DNA from: Baylisascaris procyonis
Taxonomy: Eukaryota; Nematoda; Chromadorea; Rhabditida; Ascarididae
Assembly (NCBI GenBank): GCA_037389465.1
Contig: JAZARR010000082.1
Location: 2,344,501-2,408,500 of the forward strand
Direction of reading: 5' to 3'
Length of the DNA stretch: 64,000 bases
Both the position numbers and the translations under genes were made by a program. Within the stretch, counting starts at the first letter, position 1. Each line of letters begins with the position of its first letter. Of this stretch, positions 36,801 to 45,531 are shown one piece after another. The notes beneath the pieces were generated by a model. That model did no database searches. It had not been told where the DNA came from and saw only the letters and a list, made by a program, of their open reading frames with translations.

Positions 36801-39596
36801 TCTACGCACTCATTCACTCGCGCGAAGCCGCGACAATATATGTCCAATTTTCCACTTCTGTGAGCTTGACATTCTTTTTCCTCCTCTTTTACTTTGCCCT
36901 TTTTTTTTTGCTCAGAAATTATTCAGATTGAAAAATGCCAAGTTTTTTCTTGATATTTGAGTTGTTGCTTTAAGTTTTTAGATTTTTAATTTAATATCGA
37001 ACAGAATATGTGTATGTGACCAACAGAATGAAAGTATGTTTTCATCGACTGTAAAAGGTTTGGTGTCTTTCCTTCTCGTCGCTCCTCCCCATTTTTTCCT
37101 TATACATTACTAAGAAAGAACAATTAATAGCAGCATCCTGCATAGGAGGTTCCCTTTCTTCATTTGTACTGCTTCTTCCTTTTCTCTGAAAAGTCCTGTT
37201 TTTCCTGTCGCAACTTTAATTAACGTTAATGCCCTTATTATAGGAATGACGACGCACGAAGGAGAGCAACAACCGTTGGTTTTTCCAGCGCACCTCTCTC
37301 GATATGAGGTAACTCTATTCTTATCTTTGTATATATTTGAAATAAAAATGCATCGTTTGAAAACCAAATCGGGAGGCATATACTAAACAGTTGTCTTATT
37401 ACAGGAACCTTGCCATGCGTTGCAGCACTGTTTCATTCTTCCCGTTCTTTTATAACGGAGAGCGATCTTTGTGCTTATTTTATGATAGATGAAAGGTTTG
37501 TGCATAAGAATTTGAAAGGGCTGTGGCATTCGTGGAGTAGTCTGACCAAAATTGAAGGCAGGGTTGGGGAGAGAGGGAGGGAGGGTGCCGAACTAGTGAG
37601 AAGAAAATAAGTGCAGTGAAATTAGAATATTCTAGCACCGACCTATCTTTTATCCTTTTCATGTAATGAAGTAGTTGAAGTACTCTTTAGGGCATCAAAT
37701 CTTTTATCAGGAAGAAATAATCCTCTGCTGTATACTGTAAACCAGTATACTCCGAAGTTAACGCTAATTCACTGATTTGTTACAGGTGGAGTTCGGCAAA
37801 CGTATTGTGATATTTCATCGTAGAACAGGAAAGCAATATCGTGGATTGATTGTAGCGTGTAATGATCGCTATGTTATGGTGAAGATCAGTGATGCAGATC
37901 ACAACAATTACGGTGTTCGAAGAATCCAAATGAATCCACACCTCTCCGAGGTATATATTTCTATCATTTGTAGGTATATTCAAATATATCACCTTATACA
38001 AAATCACCGGAAATATTTTCGGAGCGTAGGTCTCAATAATTGCAGTTACAAAATTTGTACATGCTATTCGACGGAAACAGAGGGCTGACGATTATAGGCC
38101 ACTGACGCATCTTAAGGTCACTTTTCGCTCATCGGACAAAGTGATCTCTTCAGGAAAAGTTCAGATTGTTTAATGTTCTTGCAGTTTTGTCTGTATTAAG
38201 AGTGCTTTGATGAAAGTTTATCTATACGCACGTGCCTTTCTGCCTTTCGTTTTTGTGTGTGTCTGCCAGTTGGATGCCTGTGTTGTCTGTCTGCTTTTGG
38301 ATGTTTTTTGCTTGGGTGTATCGAAGCTAAAGGTTTGATGAGTGAAATTTACGATATAAGCCTTTCTCTACATCAGCTTTCAAGTTGGTTTCCAAAGTTT
38401 CCAAAAAGTAGTAGGCTTCCGAACTTGACTAAAATTCGCATGCGTTTTATAATTGGTAGAAGCATAAATAACTTCAGAAAGAAACGAGTTTTTCTGTGTA
38501 AGGTTTATACGAGTTGGTTCAAGTGTGAATACGTAATTGCGAATGTTTTATTATTTCGTGACATGCTATGAAACTGGTTGGTTATGTGATTGGGATTGCT
38601 TATCATGTTCACCATTACTTATCGTGTTCACTGTATATGAGAGAGGAAGGACGTAAGGAAGGGGGTCGCGCAAGTCTTTTTTGATAAGTTGTAATTAGGC
38701 AGAATGGGCAGTAAACTAGCTAATTTTCATACGTTGCAAAGCAACTTGGTAGGTTACGGGTGATGGCCATTGAGAATTGAGTATAATAAACGAGATTTAT
38801 ATAAAATTTTACTGGTAATTAGTCTTTCGAAAACTTCGCGTTGATTCCTTGCATCTGTTTTCTGGCGATTCATGAGATGAGATTTTATACAACCGTGCTG
38901 TGAATGTTTTATTCAAACTCTACTGAATAGTCTACAAAACGTTGATATCTCTTGCAAGTATGCCTATAAGGGGATCGTTACAGTGCGTAGATGGATCTGA
39001 GAGTGCCCGGTAATGTGTTGCATTTCTTAAGGTGGAGCTATTTGCGCAAGAGGACTGGCACGATGCTGTGCATGCCTGAAAGGCATCATTTGTCATACCG
39101 CGGTGTACCTTCATGTAAATAGCGCCACAAAAGTAAGGATTCCTCATCACAGCTTCCATCTAAATAACTGAGCATGTGTAAAAGCTAAATGTTGGGCGTA
39201 TTACAGGAACAGTTTCATGCTTTTTGAGTTATAATTTTCATTATTTTCATGCAAAATCGTAAATTTGTTGCTTTTATCAACAAATATAAAGAATATTATC
39301 ACGGAGTGATACATTTTGATTTCCCTCAATATTCATTTGGAATGAGTTTGTTTATTTTAGAATTTTCCTCGCTTTGATTTGATCATTTCTTTTTTTGTGA
39401 ATTCATCATTTCGAATGATGTTCTCCTAATCCTTCGTAATTGCGAATCGCTTCTTAGGAAACTCCCTCAATATTTTTTGATCCGTTTACAATGAAGTTTC
39501 TTAGTAATAGTTACGTTCAAGTCAATTGGTATTCTGCGGTATTAAAATTGACAACAATTTTTGCAGCTTAGAGAACTGCGAAGACATCAATTGTAA
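27859..39596 (+). CDS. Unrecognised gene, 3' four exons, interrupted by a retrotransposon in an intron
   Basis: Four exons join in phase: 27859-27907 (VLNTPPGFAIGSVDHQ), 37244-37308 (MTTHEGEQQPLVFPAHLSRY), 37786-37950 (VEFGKRIVIFHRRTGKQYRG and on to MNPHLSE) and 39567-39596 (LRELRRHQL, stop). All acceptors end in AG after T-rich tracts, and donors are GTAAGC, GTAACT and GTATAT. The split codon A|GA across the 9.3-kb intron makes Arg. The third exon has a beta-rich feel (RIVIFHR, RGLIVACNDRYVMVKI), suggestive of a small SH3- or Tudor-like barrel, but I do not recognise the family. Earlier exons are not identified. Alternatively the gene may start at the ATG at 37246, two bases after an acceptor. 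Confidence 0.6.
28683..29826 (-). repeat. 3' LTR of the BEL/Pao element
   Basis: 1,144 bp, offset by exactly 7,009 from the other LTR. On the plus strand it starts TGTATTGACCACCC and ends GAAGCCGCGACA. Internal small frames are repeated identically in the other LTR and are not genes. The AATAAA signal on the minus strand lies near 29229-29234 and serves to end the element's transcript. Confidence 0.97.
29827..29841 (-). promoter_or_regulatory. Polypurine-rich tract of the BEL/Pao element
   Basis: On the minus strand the sequence directly before the 3' LTR is GTGGGCCGGTGGGAG, purine-rich and touching the LTR border, the position from which plus-strand DNA synthesis is primed. It contains four pyrimidines, so the true tract may be only the last GGTGGGAG. 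Confidence 0.6.
29943..35663 (-). CDS. Gag-Pol polyprotein of BEL/Pao retrotransposon
   Basis: 1,906 residues in one frame, starting 28 bases inside the 5' LTR border. Domains in order: N-terminal coiled-coil-like region; DUF1759-type Gag (about 160-305, LPQFHGDPLEW); CCHC knuckle 396-409 (C396, C399, H404, C409) and a second Cys/His knuckle 415-427; aspartic protease with DSG at 595-597; reverse transcriptase about 870-1085 (VIADVEKAF with D927, YVDN at 1019-1022); RNase H about 1185-1315 (D1191, E1234, D1264, D1308); integrase with H1500/H1505/C1535/C1538 zinc finger and catalytic D1571, D1633, E1684; then a DUF5641 C-terminal domain about 1775-1880. Gag packages the RNA; Pol copies and inserts the DNA. 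No stop or frameshift is present. The second RT active-site Asp is Asn, a point to check. Confidence 0.97.
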   Translation of the reverse strand: MAFNNHTNLALIAVGEINENMSSAGLRKQLTLAKGRLQKYLDELPDYSEQPKTGEERMVIRSRVTEDLMRIETDVEKINKSHTAWRELLIGLTGEKQQKESERYEKECEAEDSFLEVVDKADEAVATLKCKLAQLDLADKTLPLLEAKQEEKGWKTELPRATLPQFHGDPLEWREFWDSFAAVVDEQPIPPVIKMTHLASCLHGNAKEAIAGLPITNESYQEAKDLLAEKFGNPVIVRRHLYRTLQMLPACSDKLSDMKRFGEALSRVCKQLRALKEPLDNPSSVLSVLQKLPPSILEEMLRDKVEQEWDMEMVKGALDCYMKRKEEIASIKDSERRTSHAEFPRNGTSVATAFTAAKNYTEKGCALCAQAHFADECLRYRRITDREQRITDLKLCFRCLREGHKSRNCKFTKPCFYCRGSHHSALCPQRERVNLSWRSPTMQMNNQARMRPNEHDQAINPNGRPNTNWQQRESGTMQQPEWASRSVVQLEGGSNEEPASEGLKTISQRPPRTSPNRQVTFQTNAVVVEQERAQANAVTSPTQMATNKEFKEIVEGECRNLVARDTKVYLPTIRVDIYNPKDERSPILETYALFDSGSQRSFITTSMAKQLKLSPITSEVISLDTFASKRAKKLESQLVEVGLCLEKGKTQVIEVNVVPRLVRELTCRKPLKQEKEGEDLGQELIVAPGILIGSDFYWELMGSGAPQKLANNLYRISTKVGSMIGGRLEKEEEIHTYCGVNVVGGASGTEDQWAEVEKFWKLESIGVNEQSKDQENDRALECFDKTVEFIDGRYQVCWPWKYEEIELENNFGLSLGRLKSLLKRLHGDPELLSKYDQTLREQEQLGIIEEVARGSKPDGPVRYVPHQPVITPSKSTTKLRIVFDASAKASRREKSLNECLYPGPALLPDLGGILLRFRLPKIIVIADVEKAFLQLSLKKTERDVTRFLWLDRPEKGLNNDNLKTYRFTRVAFGVVASPFLLGATLRFHLDKVAKEAEKEDKAKVQRFRGLTEQIKENTYVDNVILSAETSEEAVQHYHMAKAIFDKASMNLRQWASNDKSVVTQFQEADLMQEDITNVLGLGWDRQEDTLTVRLVNRDENEGAALTKRKVLSHLSANFDPLGLISPVLLKGKLLFQTLWKEGYQWDEILRPEHQVNWTNIVMNWMEYPTFVIDRRVVRSDSKRLQLHAFVDASQHAFAAAIYLRSKVDSKAESHLVFSKTRLCPLRDISIPRLELMACVIGVRALVYVERQLKVAIEKKVLWSDSKCALAWIMSNRALPVFVANRVQELNKHYGIEYRHVGGRENPADLASRGATPKSLANSNIWWKGPEWLVKSETHWPLSDDQKLQGEVQEQDMTSSVVATLTTLQHDQEKEEDWLERVAARVSTWRKLKGVIGYVLRWIEMRKGTRRQQSGLSMEELEYAEMKIMDIMQNKQFHELKEALQHDKPHQLRKQLGVVEMGGLLRCKGRYEHEDLLAQTKWPILLPSKHKVTELIIEQAHKKNFHQGVQKTLCDVRERFWIPKGRAVVKRVLRRCLTCKKHEGGPFALPPMPSLPAYRTRRAFPFQHTGVDYFGPMLVKDKGQTTKIWGCLWTCLVTRAVHLDTVSSLTAEQFIQTFQRFVARRGVPERILSDNATTFTSAGKILVSEHQKKELEEGLAQYGSENGLRWDFITSHAPWKGGAYERMIGLVKRSLSKALGRKILKVEELQTLLCEIEAVLNSRPITYVYENNHEGKAIRPIDFVSPHINLLIAGSEDQNEVSDPSYKPESEMIALQEKYKIGLRVLEDFWKRWRDEYLLSLREQQRMEHTGPRNVITREPQVGEMVIIYEEGVPRGQWKTGMIISINRSKDNQIRKVVLKTPTGGNLERPLNYLYPLEVRACEQREEEKGNAPKSNSRSSKMQIIGY
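35673..35691 (-). promoter_or_regulatory. tRNA primer-binding site
   Basis: On the minus strand TGGTGCCACGAGCCGGGAT begins at the first base after the 5' LTR. It is complementary to a tRNA 3' end reading ATCCCGGCTCGTGGCACCA, including the CCA. The inferred tRNA acceptor 5' strand would be GCCACGA. I cannot name the tRNA from memory with certainty. Confidence 0.85.
35692..36835 (-). repeat. 5' LTR of the BEL/Pao element with promoter
   Basis: 1,144 bp, the same as the other LTR as far as compared. As the upstream LTR for the minus-strand element it must supply the promoter. A TATATAAA box lies at 36485-36492 on the minus strand and an AATAAA signal at 36238-36243, so R probably lies between them and U5 would be some 500 bp, which is long. 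It starts TGTCGCGG and ends CAATACA on the minus strand. Confidence 0.97.
36485..36492 (-). promoter_or_regulatory. TATA box in the BEL/Pao LTR
   Basis: TATATAAA on the minus strand within the 5' LTR, about 245 bases before the AATAAA signal and 340 bases after the LTR's outer edge. This spacing fits a U3 promoter. The same motif occurs in the 3' LTR near 29476-29483. Confidence 0.55.
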
Positions 39597-42500
39597 TTAA
39601 ACCAAAACAGTGAAAGAATTCAACGCAAATGGTATGTATTTTAGGTATTGTTTTGATAATCTTTTTCCAAAGATAAAAAAGCTATTAGTATATCGAGAGT
39701 AAGTTGGAATTAAAAGAGTGCTATTCTTTTCAAGACCGAAATACATAGAGCATTCTATCGGGGAACTTCAGTGAAGAAGAAAGCGGCCGATTTTTTTGAC
39801 TGCTGAGAGCTTTCTGGATGAAAACTTGGGAATATTTGAAGTTTGTAGATCGAAAAAGTGAATACGGATGCGTTAAAAGGAATCATGAGGTTTATTGTCT
39901 GTTGATTTCTTTTAGTTAATTGCGTCGAAATATTTCAAATTGTACTTTAGCATCAATGTTTTTGTGATCAAATTTAGACTTTTTTCTTAGATTTTAATTA
40001 CGACTGCTTTCATGAAGAATTCAATCAATAAACAGGATTAATTGGAGTATATTTATAGCTAATGGCTATATGATAAGAAACTCGAACGCTGAATTGATAA
40101 AGATATATTTAATCACTCACTTAGATTGATTGAAGTTAGACAATTTGTTTCGATAACTCTTTCGAGCGTACTCTTCATTGGAGTCCAATTTCGTTTTCAA
40201 CATCCCCACATATAGGTTTCATGCCATCTGTATTAGGTGAAGAGTTTCATAAGTAAAACTTGAGCATCAATCAACTCCACGAATTGGTGCTATCTAGCAG
40301 ACTTGCATATAGATGCGGAGCCATGAAAGAGTAAAAATATATCTTTGTTTCTATCCGCTCAAGTCAATTTTTTTTTCAGGAATAACTTAGAATGTATGAA
40401 GACATTCGGATTGCGATAAACGAAAATCCGGTGAATAAGCGTGGCCAGATTGCATAGACTTTTCGCAGATTTCCGATTTTATATTCTGGTGAAATACTGT
40501 AGGGGGATTTAATCTGGGAAAGGATTTTCAAGTGTGCTCAGACACGTAGACACGTCAAACTTCGTGGCATTTCGCACGCCAGTCGGTTCCGACCGAGTTG
40601 AATGGATCGAATTGGACCATTGGCATCGTAACGTTAGCAATATCTTTAATTCCTAAGTCCGCATAGAAGGCAAGTATTGCGTTTTTAATGCAGGCAGTTG
40701 TGTAATAAGATGATCGTATCGATGGGGATTGAAACTGCGAGTATTTGCTGAATACTAAAGGAGCATCTTCGAGAATGAGTTTCGAAACTGTAGCTGTGGA
40801 GATGAGACAGTGAAGAAAGTTAACGTGTTATGTATAAAAATTTACAGGTATTTTCACACTGAAAATGAGTGAAATTGTTCAGTTCATGACATTTAGCAAA
40901 AGAGATCCATTAGCACTTGCATTTGCAGCTGATGTATTGCGTGCGATGCATCTCATTAACACTCCTTCTCGGATGCATCACTTTGCTTTCTCCCGTTGGC
41001 TATCTAACGTCCCATTGTTTTTCCTTCCTCTTACATCTGATACTCTCATATGTAAGTCCTTATATACATTCCATTCTATCTATTGTTTGCAACTTGTCTT
41101 AGAAATTAACTCATCGCAAAATGACTTTCCTTTATTCGTATGTACACTTTACGAGCAAATTCAAGGTAACGAGTACAAACGTAATGATTGAAAATAATAG
41201 ATATGTAGAATGGTGACGCTAAAGTAGATCGTGGCGTTACTTGGACACAACCCAGAATATTTTTTGAACTGTTGCGGTGGAGAGCGAGGAGGGAATGATG
41301 GGAAAGGAGATATGGGTATCGGAAACTGGTTCTTCAAACGTCGTGCTGTGTGGAGGATGGTCGTGAAAGAATATTTATTTCATGATAAATTAGTAATTGT
41401 CGTGTTAACAATATGGCCAACATTTGGGCTTTTCAGACCAAATCATTTCTGCTTGATCTAATTTCTGCTGAAAATTCGGAGTTTTTAGTTAGTGAATTTC
41501 CATTTATTCATTGGTTGAAGTCGTTCTAAAGAAATTCACCTGCAGAAAAATGGGAAACTACATCAGCGCATAAAGTGTTATTTTGAGAGGAAATTCGATC
41601 AGACTTCGGTTGCATTTTGCTCAAAAATGGACGCCACTAACGCTGTAGTAATATTTCTCATTTTATGCGCTCTTTGTTACTTGTTCTGTTTGGTGCCGCA
41701 AATCACCAGGTTATCTTTTTTTACCGTTTTGTATAATCTTTTCTCTTCCTCACCATCTTCCTTTGTCTGAAGAAGCTGCTGCTAAATTCGAAAAAAGGGA
41801 AATTTATTCAAACATGCTGATCATTCATCAGCAGCAATTCATGCCTGGAAGGGATTGCACCAGTCGGGATCGGTTTTCACCCTAAACGAGTCGATTGGAT
41901 GGACGAAAGCTCCTGCAATTATGAATCACTCAGTTATCGACATAATGCATCTGCTAATTCATCCATCCGGGAGCTACATGATATTCTACTTCCATTCAAC
42001 ATCCAGCTCTTCGTCGTCATGCTTCCAGATATCTTACGATTGCCATAGTCAAGTGACCGGTCGTTGGTGCCAAAACCATTCAGAGGTATCAGTAGTTTCG
42101 AAGCGTTATTGCTATTGCTGCTGCTACCACTACTGCTAATACAACTGATAACTGTTATCGTTACTGATATGGCTGATTGCCTTGGTAATTCAACTAAACG
42201 AACATGAATCGTTGCCTGCTGATCGCTTTATCGGACCGGCATCATGTTTATTGATCAACTATATTCACTCCTTTCAGATCCTCATTTTTTATGAGGTTGT
42301 TCAATTAAAAAATAGCAAGCAAGCCGACATTGCGAATTGGCCGTAGTTGATTCGGTGGATTTGGTGGCAATAAAAGGAATTTATTTTTGAGGGGTTTCCT
42401 CCATCGGTAAATAAATTGGAATTGTTACGACAATGTGATCCGTCTGGCTGTGGGTTGAACGACTTACGAGAGCGATTACTGCAGAGAGCTGAAGTTGGAG

Positions 42501-42870
42501 GCTGTGAAGATGTCACGATTTGAAGTCTTTAACAAACCGTCTGCTCCGAGCTGCTGAGATATCCGAAGCCGATTCTGCTTTTTCTTGACAGCCTCTCCAT
42601 CTGCCCAATCGAAATACCCTATTGTGATTTAATGGGAGAGGAAGTATGAGCATTTCACTTTCATTGCACTACCCGTGTTTCCGGAACGATACCAAATTAT
42701 TCTCTAAATGCGCCAACGTCTAGAAAGGATGGACAAGGTGAGATCCAGCGCTGACTAAGCTAAAAACCGTGTCGGGTTTAGAGCATAAGCTTCTGACAAG
42801 ATGAAAATTGCCTGCTTTGGATGATACCGATGAATTTCCCTACGTTGCCTTCATCGTTCCCATTGAATTT
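39597..42870. other. Gene-poor stretch
   Basis: No firm gene. One plus-strand segment at 40848-41051 has a TTTACAG acceptor and a consensus GTAAGT donor and reads KMSEIVQFMTFSKRDPLALA; it could be an exon but nothing joins it. The frames at 41855-42139 and 42301-42516 look like chance frames. Confidence 0.35.
40848..41051 (+). CDS. Candidate isolated exon
   Basis: The segment between TTTACAG and GTAAGTCC is open for 67 codons, reading MSEIVQFMTFSKRDPLALAF and on to LRAMHLINTPSRMHHF. Both splice sites are good for this genome, but no flanking exon was found that fits its phase, and the right half reads like AT-rich noise. No family was recognised. Confidence 0.22.
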
Positions 42871-43073
42871 TCACTGATTTGATATTAAGCCTAATTTGAG
42901 TGAGAAAATTTTCATCTCATTTTCTATATCATCGACGTTAAGTATGTGAATATCGCTATCTTCCGTCACCAGGTTGAGAGCTGCTGATTTCTTCTGGTCG
43001 GCCTGTGGTTTATTTAATTGGAAGATCAGATTTGCGAGTTTGTGGCCCGTAGTGTTTTGACTTTTCCGTTTGC
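42871..43073 (-). CDS. Candidate last exon of an unrecognised minus-strand gene
   Basis: After TGTTTCTCAG (minus strand) a frame runs about 67 codons to a stop, with KLANLIFQLNKPQADQKKSA followed by an acidic segment, DSDIHILNVDDIENEMKIFS. The composition is protein-like, with charged residues and few repeats. No neighbouring exon was found; the next minus-strand frame at 43101-43307 runs into a poly-Pro stretch from the G-run tract. Confidence 0.25.
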
Positions 43074-43144
43074 CTGAGAAACAGTTTCTATTCTGCGTTT
43101 TCAATGACCCACTACCCTTCCAGTTGTCGTTAGATTAAGTTGTT

Positions 43145-43182
43145 GGGGGGACGGGGGGGGGGGCGGTGGGAGGGAGGGAGGG
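43145..43182 (+). repeat. G-run tract with quadruplex potential
   Basis: The plus strand carries runs of 6, 11, 3, 3 and 3 or more Gs separated by one to three bases, meeting the G3+N1-7 pattern for a G-quadruplex. This is unusual in AT-rich surroundings. It reads as poly-Pro in a minus-strand frame. Confidence 0.7.
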
Positions 43183-43551
43183 CTTTCACCGAAGTGCGGG
43201 AGGGACTGCTGCGGTCCAGCGTCCCTGTCGCGGAGGATCCAATAGAAATGAGAAGAAAATGAATCTTTTTCCCACAGGGAAAGTTTCTGCGTAATACCGT
43301 GGGTCAATGCCTCATCTTCCTAATTCCCTCCATAGTATATTAAAGGCTTGTTTACTGCACTCAAGGGTTCATACCTTCCACTGTACCTTGAAACATCTGC
43401 TTATCTTTCAGACACATAAGGACTGCACTTGCTTTCACACTTTATTAGCCCTCATTAGCGCTGATATGCATGTTTCAGTAAACCAGTCAGCGCGAGTTCT
43501 TCCCAGCCTCCCTTCCACCTCGGAAATATTATTCGAGCACCTCGGAAATAG

Positions 43552-43604
43552 GATTCAGCTCAGGCTGCTCTGCTGCAAAGCAGCAGAGTAGTCGGAGCTG
43601 AATC
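43552..43604. other. Hairpin with tight loop
   Basis: GATTCAGCT pairs with AGCTGAATC on the outside, and CTCTGCTGC pairs with GCAGCAGAG around a loop of only three A residues. Small internal mismatches separate the two helices. The total stem is about 22 bp. The three-base loop makes a microRNA precursor less likely than a palindromic insertion. Confidence 0.5.
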
Positions 43605-45531
43605 TGCCAATTCCGTTCGTTCTACTGCGTCATCACCATCGGAAAATCTCGCTGTAGTTTCGAAAGAATAAAGTTACGTCGGAGCTCTTGAGGTCCCATG
43701 GTTCTGCAAGGATAGCTTTCCCGAATTCGGATACCTTTGGGATGGAGCCATTCTTCGGGCCCGGAGCCGGAGCTATATGTCCGTCCAAGACATAGCAGAA
43801 GCCGCAGCCGAAATTAAATTCCTCAGGTAGTTACAGTTGGAGCCAGAGCTTAGAGGAGTCCCATTATTTCCACTAATCTGAACCAGCGGCAGGTTTCTCT
43901 GATTGAAGCCGGAAATGCCACTAAAACTTTCATTTCATTCAGAGTCAACCCGACTCAGGAGAGAAGTGTAGACAGAAGTGAACTTGGACTTTAGCAAATA
44001 CGCCGGTGTTTGCGATTTTTGATGCAGAATTACTCAGTGCGTCTGATGAGCGAATTACGTTGGCTCGGCTTACTATTGTGGCATGAACCATGATATGACG
44101 GGTGGATTAAGAATAAGGAAAACAACATATGCTTCTCAAAACGATTCACCGCTTATGATGAGAGAGCTTTCAAACCACTCAATTCGTTCAGCTTAAGTCA
44201 CAAGGAATGATCGAACTGAACTAGATTCGCTTACCAAAAGGGTGCAAATTTTTGCACCTGATTTGCTGGGGGTTGTGGTTCTTTTCGCCACAGGATTAGA
44301 AAAGATTGCTTCGGGAACGTGCTAATGAGTCGAGGCTTGAATATAGCGTGCTGTGACACCTGAATGTGTTTAGAAAAACGACGTTCTGCGTACTTTCATC
44401 TCAACGCAGGATGTTCATTGCAAGAGTTTTTTCATAATTCGTTGTAGGAATTCCTGTTAAGCCGAAGTGCGCTTCTGTTGCTCACCTGCTGTTGAGCAAA
44501 GAGTGACTGTGGTGTTCGCTAAAATCGAAAAGGTTCACTGATGGTACTCCTCTAAGGACATTTTCATGGTATCCTTTTGGACCAATAGTGTCGCTCAGAG
44601 GAAGCAGTAATGCGCTTCCTTGTTCTGGAGATATGTGTAGAAAGAATCGTAAAGTGCAATCTACAACAAATCGACGATCGCGCTGTTTCCGCCAACAAAT
44701 CAAAGTTTATGGCGACATCCTGTTATTGCCTGACTGCATTTGTTCCAAAGACCGCATGCTGCCAAACAGCAATGGGAGCAGTAGCATCGTTTATAATTGC
44801 TATAAGAGGCCGCATTGGTACCTAAGTATGCCGTAATTGATTTACGCATGAATTCTTTGATTGTTGTTCGATAAAAGATTCAGGCGATTTGTGAGATGGC
44901 TCAGATATCGCCTGAAGAAAGATCACAGTGTTCCTGGATTCATATTTAGCAGCATAAAAGGGTGCTTCTTCATTTTGTTGCACTTTGCATTGGTTTTTAC
45001 AATCGTTATTTGTTGCGAGTGAAAAGTCAAATCCTCTCTTTCCCTTTTCAAATGTGATTAATTCTCCATTCAATTCTTGTTTTCTTTTTTGCATATCATA
45101 TTACTTGCTTTTTTACATAATGTCTGATGCAGCTCTCTATATTGTTCGCTGTTTTAAACACGCTTCATTGATATGTTTAAACAATTTTTTTTTTCGAAGA
45201 TTAGATGGTGCTGAATTATAAATGCGGGATCTATAAAATATGAGGAATAGAATAAATGAAAAAATTGTTTCTGCTCCCGTGAAGTGCATCAAATGGGGCT
45301 GTTTAATTCAGTGAACGCTTGTCTCTCAAACATTCTTCGTCCTGTCCACTTAGTCTCTTTTTGTATATTGTATTTTGGCTGGCATGTATAAAGCTTCGTT
45401 TGGTTTGTTTCGCACATTATCCACAATTGATTGATCGTTAAGTGTTTAGTGGATGAAATAACATGGAACTATAGTTTTGTTTTGTTTGTGTGCTTGAGCA
45501 AAGTTCGGCCTTTCGTTTCACACCTGGTCTC
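43605..45531. other. Gene-poor stretch
   Basis: Overlapping short frames occur on both strands at 44482-44836 and a 90-codon minus-strand frame at 44822-45094. None shows a domain. It may continue the decayed coding remnant at 45.5-46.9 kb. Confidence 0.3.

Larger units (their letters stand above)
28683..36835 (-). mobile_element. Complete BEL/Pao LTR retrotransposon
   Basis: An 8,153-bp element on the minus strand. Its two LTRs (28683-29826 and 35692-36835) are each 1,144 bp with TG..CA ends and show no differences in the parts I compared. ATATA precedes it at 28678-28682 and follows it at 36836-36840, a 5-bp target duplication usual for BEL/Pao. A PBS abuts the 5' LTR, a purine-rich tract precedes the 3' LTR, and one unbroken gag-pol frame fills the interior. 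No env frame fits in the 116 bp after pol. Identical LTRs and an open frame mean a very recent insertion and probably mobility. It sits antisense in an intron of an unrecognised gene. Confidence 0.97.
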
